The notes below the pieces were generated by a model. The model was not told the origin of the DNA and did no database searches. It saw only the letters and a list, made by a program, of their open reading frames with translations. The translations under genes were made by a program, and so were the position numbers. Below are positions 58,863-64,000 of a DNA stretch of 64,000 bases, in pieces. The DNA lies in NCBI GenBank assembly GCA_963965975.1, contig OZ014420.1:4118001-4182000 (forward strand). The letters are read 5' to 3'. The stretch is from Xestospongia bergquistia. Taxonomy: Eukaryota; Porifera; Demospongiae; Haplosclerida; Petrosiidae. The first letter of the stretch is position 1. The number at the start of each line of letters is the position of its first letter.

Positions 58863-59956
58863 TTAGTATAAAATAGGCCATCCATAACGTTGTGGCGGTC
58901 TTCTTTCAAGAAGTGATTGATGTGTAGTAATTGATGTCGCAGGTGTAATTGATTCAGACGTTTGAGCATTTCCACCAGTGGATGATGGATCTGTGGGTGA
59001 AACCGCAACAGGCTCTGTAGTTTGAGATGAACTATTAAAATTACCACTATACATTTCAGAATTAATCTGACTATCTGGAGCCGAATCTAATGATTCCGAC
59101 ACATAATCTCTTTTCCTCACATAATCTACATGATGTCTAATTTCTGTTCCATTGGTTAACTTAATGACATAAATTAAAGGACCTGAAACGTTGACAACTT
59201 TCCCAACGGGCCATTTTTGGTGAGATGATCTAAAGTTTTTAGCTAATACTTTTTCTTCAACTGAGAACATACGTAATTTCTTACTATTGTCGTGAGACCT
59301 TTTTTGCTTGCCTTGGGCTTTTTCAACTGTCTTACTAATGTCTGGAAAAAACATATCCAATCGAGATCGAGGACGACGTCCCATTAAAAATTCAGCTGGT
59401 GGTAATCCCATGGTCAAATGTGGGGTAATTTGATACTTAAACAGAAATTTAGAAAGTTTCTCTTGAAGGTTTTCTCCTTCTCCACTCCTGAGTGCATGTT
59501 TAACGATTTGTACTGCTCTTTCCACTTGACCATTTGAGGATGGATGATAAGGTGTTATTGTGACGTGTTTGATACCATTTTCTTTCAAAAAGGTTTTAAA
59601 TTCTTCACTTATAAAAGTTGGACCATTATCAGTTACAATTTTCCATGGTAATCCATGAGTAGAGAAAACAATTCTAAGTTTTTGATTGTCTTTGTTGCTG
59701 TAATTGACTGCATCACATGAACATCAATCCACTTGGAGTGAGCGTCAATGAGGACTAAAAACATGTCTCCCATGAATGGACCTATAAAATCTAAATGTAG
59801 TCGGTTCCACGGTTGAGTTGGCCATTCCCAAGAGTGTAAAGGAGCCGCTGGCGGTGTTTGGCATGTTCCTTGACAGGTATTACAATTTTTGACCATTTCT
59901 TCAATGTCACTATCCATTTTTGGCCACCACACGTATGATCTGGCTAATGATTTCAT
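58863..59956 (-). pseudogene. Gypsy 2 integrase (fossil)
   Basis: Zinc-binding part YVWWPKMDSDIEEMVKNCNT with CQGTCQ; core LHLDFIGPF and VLIDAHSKWIDVH; then HPSSNGQVERAVQIVKHALR; the C-terminal part includes VGKVVNVSGPLIYVIKL and PPQRYGWPILY. Confidence 0.85.
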
Positions 59957-60113
59957 CTTGCTTGCTCCTTGATGAGTTTCATGTTATTCCTTTAAAACTG
60001 TAGTACGACAACTTTTTGGAAATACTACTCTTGATCTCCACAATAAACAACCTTGGAGAGCACTTGAGTTCATGTTGTCTGGTCTTATAGGGATTTAGGT
60101 TAACTGAGTCCTG

Positions 60114-60860
60114 TCAGATAGGCCAACCTGATAATACACATTTGCGAACTTTTGTTAAAATCGGGTCACGATTTGTATGTTGCCTAATCTCTGTTCCACT
60201 CAATAATGTAGTTGACAAATGGTCTAACAAATTTACTAACTCTCCGTGTAGGCAGTCTGACGAAGTAGTGACTGGTAATGGTAAACGACTAAGTGCATCA
60301 GCATTACTTATCCCAGTCCAGCCTTGTAACAAATAGTGTACCTTTAATGTCAATGCCCATCTCTGAATACATGCAGATGCCAAACGAGGAATATCTTTCC
60401 TTTCCCTGAATAGAAAGAATAATGATTTGTGATCAGATTTGATTGTAAACGTTTGGCCGTACAGATAATTGTCAAACTTTTTAGTGCCAAAAACAATGGC
60501 AAGGCCCTCTTTTTCAAGTTGGGCGTACTTTTTCTCAGCTACTTTTAGAGTTCTTGAGGCAAATGCTATTGGTCTATTGCTACCGTATTCCATGGTGTGT
60601 GACAGAACAACACCAATTACAGTAGGTGATGCATCACACATCAACACTAAAGGTTTTATGTTATCAAAATGGACTAATAGTGAGTCTGCTTGCAGCAAGG
60701 CCTTTTTAGCTACATAAAAAGCTGCATCTTCTTTGACTGTCCAGGACCATCTAGTGTTCTTCCATAATAAGTTATATAAGGGAGCCAACTTTAACGATAA
60801 ATTAGGTAAGAAACAGCTATAATAATTTATAAGTCCTAAAAAGGACCTTAGTTCTGCCAC
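60114..60860 (-). pseudogene. Gypsy 2 RNase H region (fossil)
   Basis: ELRSFLGLINYYSCFLPNLS (end of reverse transcriptase), then LVLMCDASPTVIGVVLSHTM, IAFASRTLKVAEKKYAQLEK and FTIKSDHKSLFFLF, typical of Gypsy RNase H, with a connection region after it. Confidence 0.85.
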
Positions 60861-60936
60861 ATTTTTGGGTTTAGGCGCATCTTGAATCGCTTTGACCTTA
60901 GTGGTGGGTGAAGCCCCTGGCTATCAATAATATGGC

Positions 60937-61826
60937 CTAGATATTCAACACTTGACTTAAGAAACAACAGTTCTCCTTATTTAATTGCAAGCCAGCTTTA
61001 TCTAGCTTGTCTAACACAGCACTGAGATTCTCTAAATGACCTGCAACATTTGAACCTGCTACTAGTATGTCATCAAGATATGCTGTTACTCCATTGCATT
61101 CTTGGAGGAGGCTATCCATGTAACGCTGAAAAATTGCCGGTGCAGATGCAACACCAAATGGTAACCTATTATAACAAAATAGCTTCTTGTGGGTGTTTAT
61201 GGTAACAAATTGCTTTGAACTGTCTTCTAATGGTAATTGAAGGTATGCTTGAGACAAATCTAGTTTAGTAACATAGTTCCCACCTGATAGCTCGGTAAAC
61301 AAATCTTCTATTTTAGGAAGGGGATAGGTGTCTACTTAAGATGCTTGGTTAATTGTGAATTTAAAATCGCCACAAATCCGTATTGAACCATTTTGCTTAA
61401 CCACAGGTGCAATAGGAGCTGCCCATTTTGAAAATTGTACTGGTGATATGACATTGGATGCGACCAGCCTTCCTAATTCTGCTTCCACTTTTTCTCTTAA
61501 TACAAATGGTACTGGTCTGGGCTTAAAGAATTTGGACAAGTCCTATTGTTTACACTAAGTTGTATTTTGACACCTTTGAGGCAACCCAATTGCTCTGTAA
61601 AAACACTGGAGTACCTTTTTTGGACTTCCTTTAATGCATTGGGTGAATCTAGACTAAAAATTTCTCCCAGATTGACTCTACACTTACTAAGCCAATCCCT
61701 CCCTAAAAGGTTTGGGCCATTACCATCAACCACAAGGAATGACAGTTCCTCCTCTAGCTCTTTGTACTTTACATGTACATTAATACTACCTATAATTGGA
61801 ATACTCTCACCTATGTAGGTTTTCAA
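60937..61826 (-). pseudogene. Gypsy 2 protease and reverse transcriptase (fossil)
   Basis: The protease-like part VDGNGPNLLGRDWLSK is near 61,700. Reverse transcriptase signatures follow: GSIRICGDFKFTINQ, VTKLDLSQAYLQLPLED, RLPFGVASAPAIFQ and AYLDDILVAG. Confidence 0.85.
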
Positions 61827-61899
61827 CTTGACTGATGATTTTGTAATGGAGTTGTAGCAACTGTATTGATGTGGTTATACGTATCCTTGTTGATAACGG

Positions 61900-62183
61900 A
61901 GAGAGATGCACCTGTATCAAGTTCCATAGTTACTGGAACTTGGTTAAGACTCACATTAACAATAATAGGTTCTGTTGAACAATTTCTTGCACTGAACATA
62001 TCATATGAATAAGTTTCTTGTTCTGAAACGAAGTGACTCTTTGAAGAGGATTTCTGACACCTGGCATCAGGTTTTTTAGACTTGCAATGCGACCTTTCAT
62101 CTTACAAATCAGACAATCCCAGTCTTTGCATTTATATTTTATATGAGAATGGCGAATGAGCTCCTCCACACCTGTAGCATAAA
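61900..62183 (-). pseudogene. Gypsy 2 zinc-knuckle segment (fossil)
   Basis: Cysteine-rich words CKDWDCLICKMKG near 62,090-62,130 fit the end of gag. A short retropepsin-like stretch follows toward 61,900. Confidence 0.6.
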
Positions 62184-62299
62184 TATAGATACACAACAAC
62201 TTAAATATATACACTAAATAAACAATTACATCATTATGACAATTTACTAACATTGGGTAAACATGACACATACATTAGATAAGTATTAGTCTACTACAA
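62183..62299 (-). repeat. 5'-side end repeat of Gypsy 2
   Basis: 117 bases match the first half of the 58,610-58,851 repeat with a few differences. Confidence 0.8.
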
Positions 62300-62304
62300 T
62301 ATCT

Positions 62305-63395
62305 ATTATTTATTGCTAATTTACTAACTATTTATTGTTCTGTAGTATAATGATATAATGTTCTAATTGTTGTGAGTTATATACTAACAATAATTATGGA
62401 ACAAAACAAATTCTGTTACATTTAGTAGGTCTATTTATAACTAATAAGAGAAGATCTGATGACATTTGTTGTTAATATACCTACTGTAAGTTAATTTATT
62501 AAATAGTACAATTGTTTACTGAATGGACTTTCTATTTTATGATAGGATGTACATGTTAATGTCACACTGGTTGTGATGAGATGATCTCCATTAACTGATG
62601 ACTACTGTAAGTTATATCTGTTATAATAATATGGACAGTTCTGTACTAAACAATTACATATTATTAACTTTTAGATGGGCTTTGATCTAGTATATTGGTG
62701 TACATAATATTGAAGTTCACTGATAGCTTAGACTGTAAGTTTGATCTATTATTAATTTAACAATGTTGTACTAAACTATATCCTTTAATTTTATAGTGAG
62801 ACACATTGATGATTGGACTAAATGTTGATCTATTACAGCTCTCCAATTCTAACTCTATAAGGAGACATTGATAACTGGAGTGAGATGATCTAGTGCAATT
62901 CTCTGATCATTACTCTATGTAAGATTGATCTTTTATATGCTTGTTTTAATTCTAATAGATCATTTTTATTCTGTAGTTGCTCTAGTTGAGTATCCATTAT
63001 AACTGTCTACTAGAGATGATGATCAACTGGTTGAGAGCTGTTTAGCTGTTCATTATTAGTATGAGATTGTTTAGTACTAGAGATGACGTCAATAATATCC
63101 TGATAGCATGCATTAGTGATCATAAAATCATAAATAATATTCAGAAGGCTGCAAAGAGAACTATTATTTTTGATTAATACAGTACTGACCATTTGTTACT
63201 ATGAAATTGACTTAGATGTATTAACTTCCATTGAATGATAACTGTTTGTCCAGAATTACACACACTATTAAACCAGAATGACACACACCATTAGAATGAC
63301 TTAATAAAGCAATGTCTCTTCTCTTAATGATATTTTTGTCTTTTCAATCAAATCATCTGTTTCATCTTCTAAGAAAGACATCAAGTGCTATCTTC
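62305..63395. repeat. Right copy of the segmental duplication (second part)
   Basis: It continues the match to the left copy (about 10,520-11,909) after Gypsy 2. The end, around 63,330-63,398, contains the uninterrupted counterpart of the BEL insertion site. Confidence 0.85.
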
Positions 63396-63505
63396 AGATT
63401 ATCTATATCCCAATAAATACCTCTTATGCAGTTTATTTGAACTGCTCTAACGTTAAAGATAATCTCTAGATCTGATACTCTCTTTGTCAAATCATTATCT
63501 GTCAA
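63340..63505 (-). CDS. Candidate exon of an unrecognised minus-strand gene
   Basis: The minus strand reads SDLEIIFNVRAVQINCIRG, then YWDIDNLKIALD, and, in another frame after a TTTCTTAG, DETDDLIEKTKISLREETLL. In the left copy the related DKDNLKIA and LYETDDLIEKTKIS are separated by the BEL element. Agreement of two diverged copies in this wording hints at an ancient coding exon. No family was recognised. Confidence 0.35.
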
Positions 63506-63560
63506 TGTAGTTGCTTTAATGTTATACTATATGCTATTATTGATAAGAAGTAACAAAGGA

Positions 63561-64000
63561 GAGGAGACATGCAGATCTTATTTCATTATCTATGATTTCT
63601 GTCTTATCTTACTTAATACAAACTCATAACCTTCCCTCATATAGATCTTGTTTGAGTCAGAATTTTAAATAATTCACTATAACTCCCCAACACTGTCATA
63701 GCTCGCAGGCATCTATGTCTACATCAATTTTTTTCACATTTAGGAAATTCCCATGTACTAGTATGGACATTATAATTATATGGAATACTTAAATATAACC
63801 TAAAGCACCTGGAGTAGTCTTGGATCTATGTTATACTAGCCCTCCTTGATTATCTCCCACCATTTTTCTGTCCAAAAGACTTTCTCAGAAATAGTTGAGA
63901 CTTTGGATCGCTAACTTTAACATCTATACATATAACAAAAGGTAATACAACTAGTGACCACTACATATGATGAGTATGGTCTATTAAGACAAACCTTTTG
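63561..64000. repeat. 440-base block matching 21,908-22,350, running off the window
   Basis: It is nearly identical and collinear to the last base. This shows that the duplicated unit on the right extends past the window and that the region 18,228-21,907 has no counterpart between 63,398 and 63,561. Confidence 0.9.

Larger units (their letters stand above)
58610..62299 (-). mobile_element. Gypsy LTR retrotransposon 2, broken
   Basis: End repeats lie at 58,610-58,851 and 62,183-62,299 and share TGTAGTAGA-type ends on the minus strand. The 5-base repeat ATATC flanks it (58,605-58,609 and 62,300-62,304). Parts from high to low coordinates: zinc-knuckle segment, protease, reverse transcriptase, RNase H, integrase. 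The LTRs and proteins differ from Gypsy 1, so it is another family. It is broken, with roughly half a dozen or more breaks. It sits in the right segmental copy; the left copy and the related stretch near 55,110 lack it. Confidence 0.9.

Overview
The window looks like a piece of an animal genome, most probably a demosponge close to Amphimedon queenslandica. This is inferred from strong AT richness, very short introns (about 50-90 bases, with GTAAGT donors and TTTTATAG-type acceptors), a ROCO-type GTPase gene followed by a possible death-fold exon, and a mixture of BEL/Pao, Gypsy, ISL2EU and MULE elements. It is not bacterial: coding is split into small exons, so open reading frames alone miss most of the real genes.

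Layout. 1-1,130: the end of an FBXL13-like leucine-rich-repeat gene and a decayed MULE transposase. 1,788-5,230: two tandem-repeat blocks, the second 2.5 kb long. 5,232-11,909: the left copy of a large segmental duplication, made of several degenerate short repeats and an array of exon-like modules framed by splice-site-like sequences. 11,915-18,222: a broken BEL/Pao element with 5-base target-site repeats (GCTAT), carrying a nested ISL2EU DNA transposon (transposase plus SWIM/YqaJ protein). 18,480-21,800: a decayed tandem cluster of isopenicillin-N-synthase-like 2-oxoglutarate/Fe(II) oxygenases. 25,113-28,027: a SPOUT1 (C9orf114/CENP-32-like) RNA methyltransferase gene in about eleven small exons on the minus strand. 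33,228-33,429: a MITE. 33,885-37,995: an array of about 198-base repeats with its own inserted 625-base element. 39,113-41,535: a ROCO GTPase gene whose Roc domain lacks the P-loop. 42,268-48,658: exons of one or two unrecognised minus-strand genes, with a Gypsy element (44,210-48,486) lying between exons. 48,880-49,640: another minisatellite. 49,680-63,395: the right copy of the segmental duplication, itself internally duplicated and carrying a second Gypsy element (58,610-62,299). 63,561-64,000 repeats 21,908-22,350 and runs off the window.

How it fits together. Conserved host genes sit in the middle. They are flanked by two direct copies of a repeat-rich segment that later received independent retroelement insertions: BEL in the left copy, Gypsy in the right. 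Target-site repeats and the unfilled counterpart site give a relative order of events. No operons, tRNA genes, rRNA genes or CRISPR arrays were seen. Exon boundaries are read by eye from splice-like motifs and remembered protein families; none was checked by alignment.
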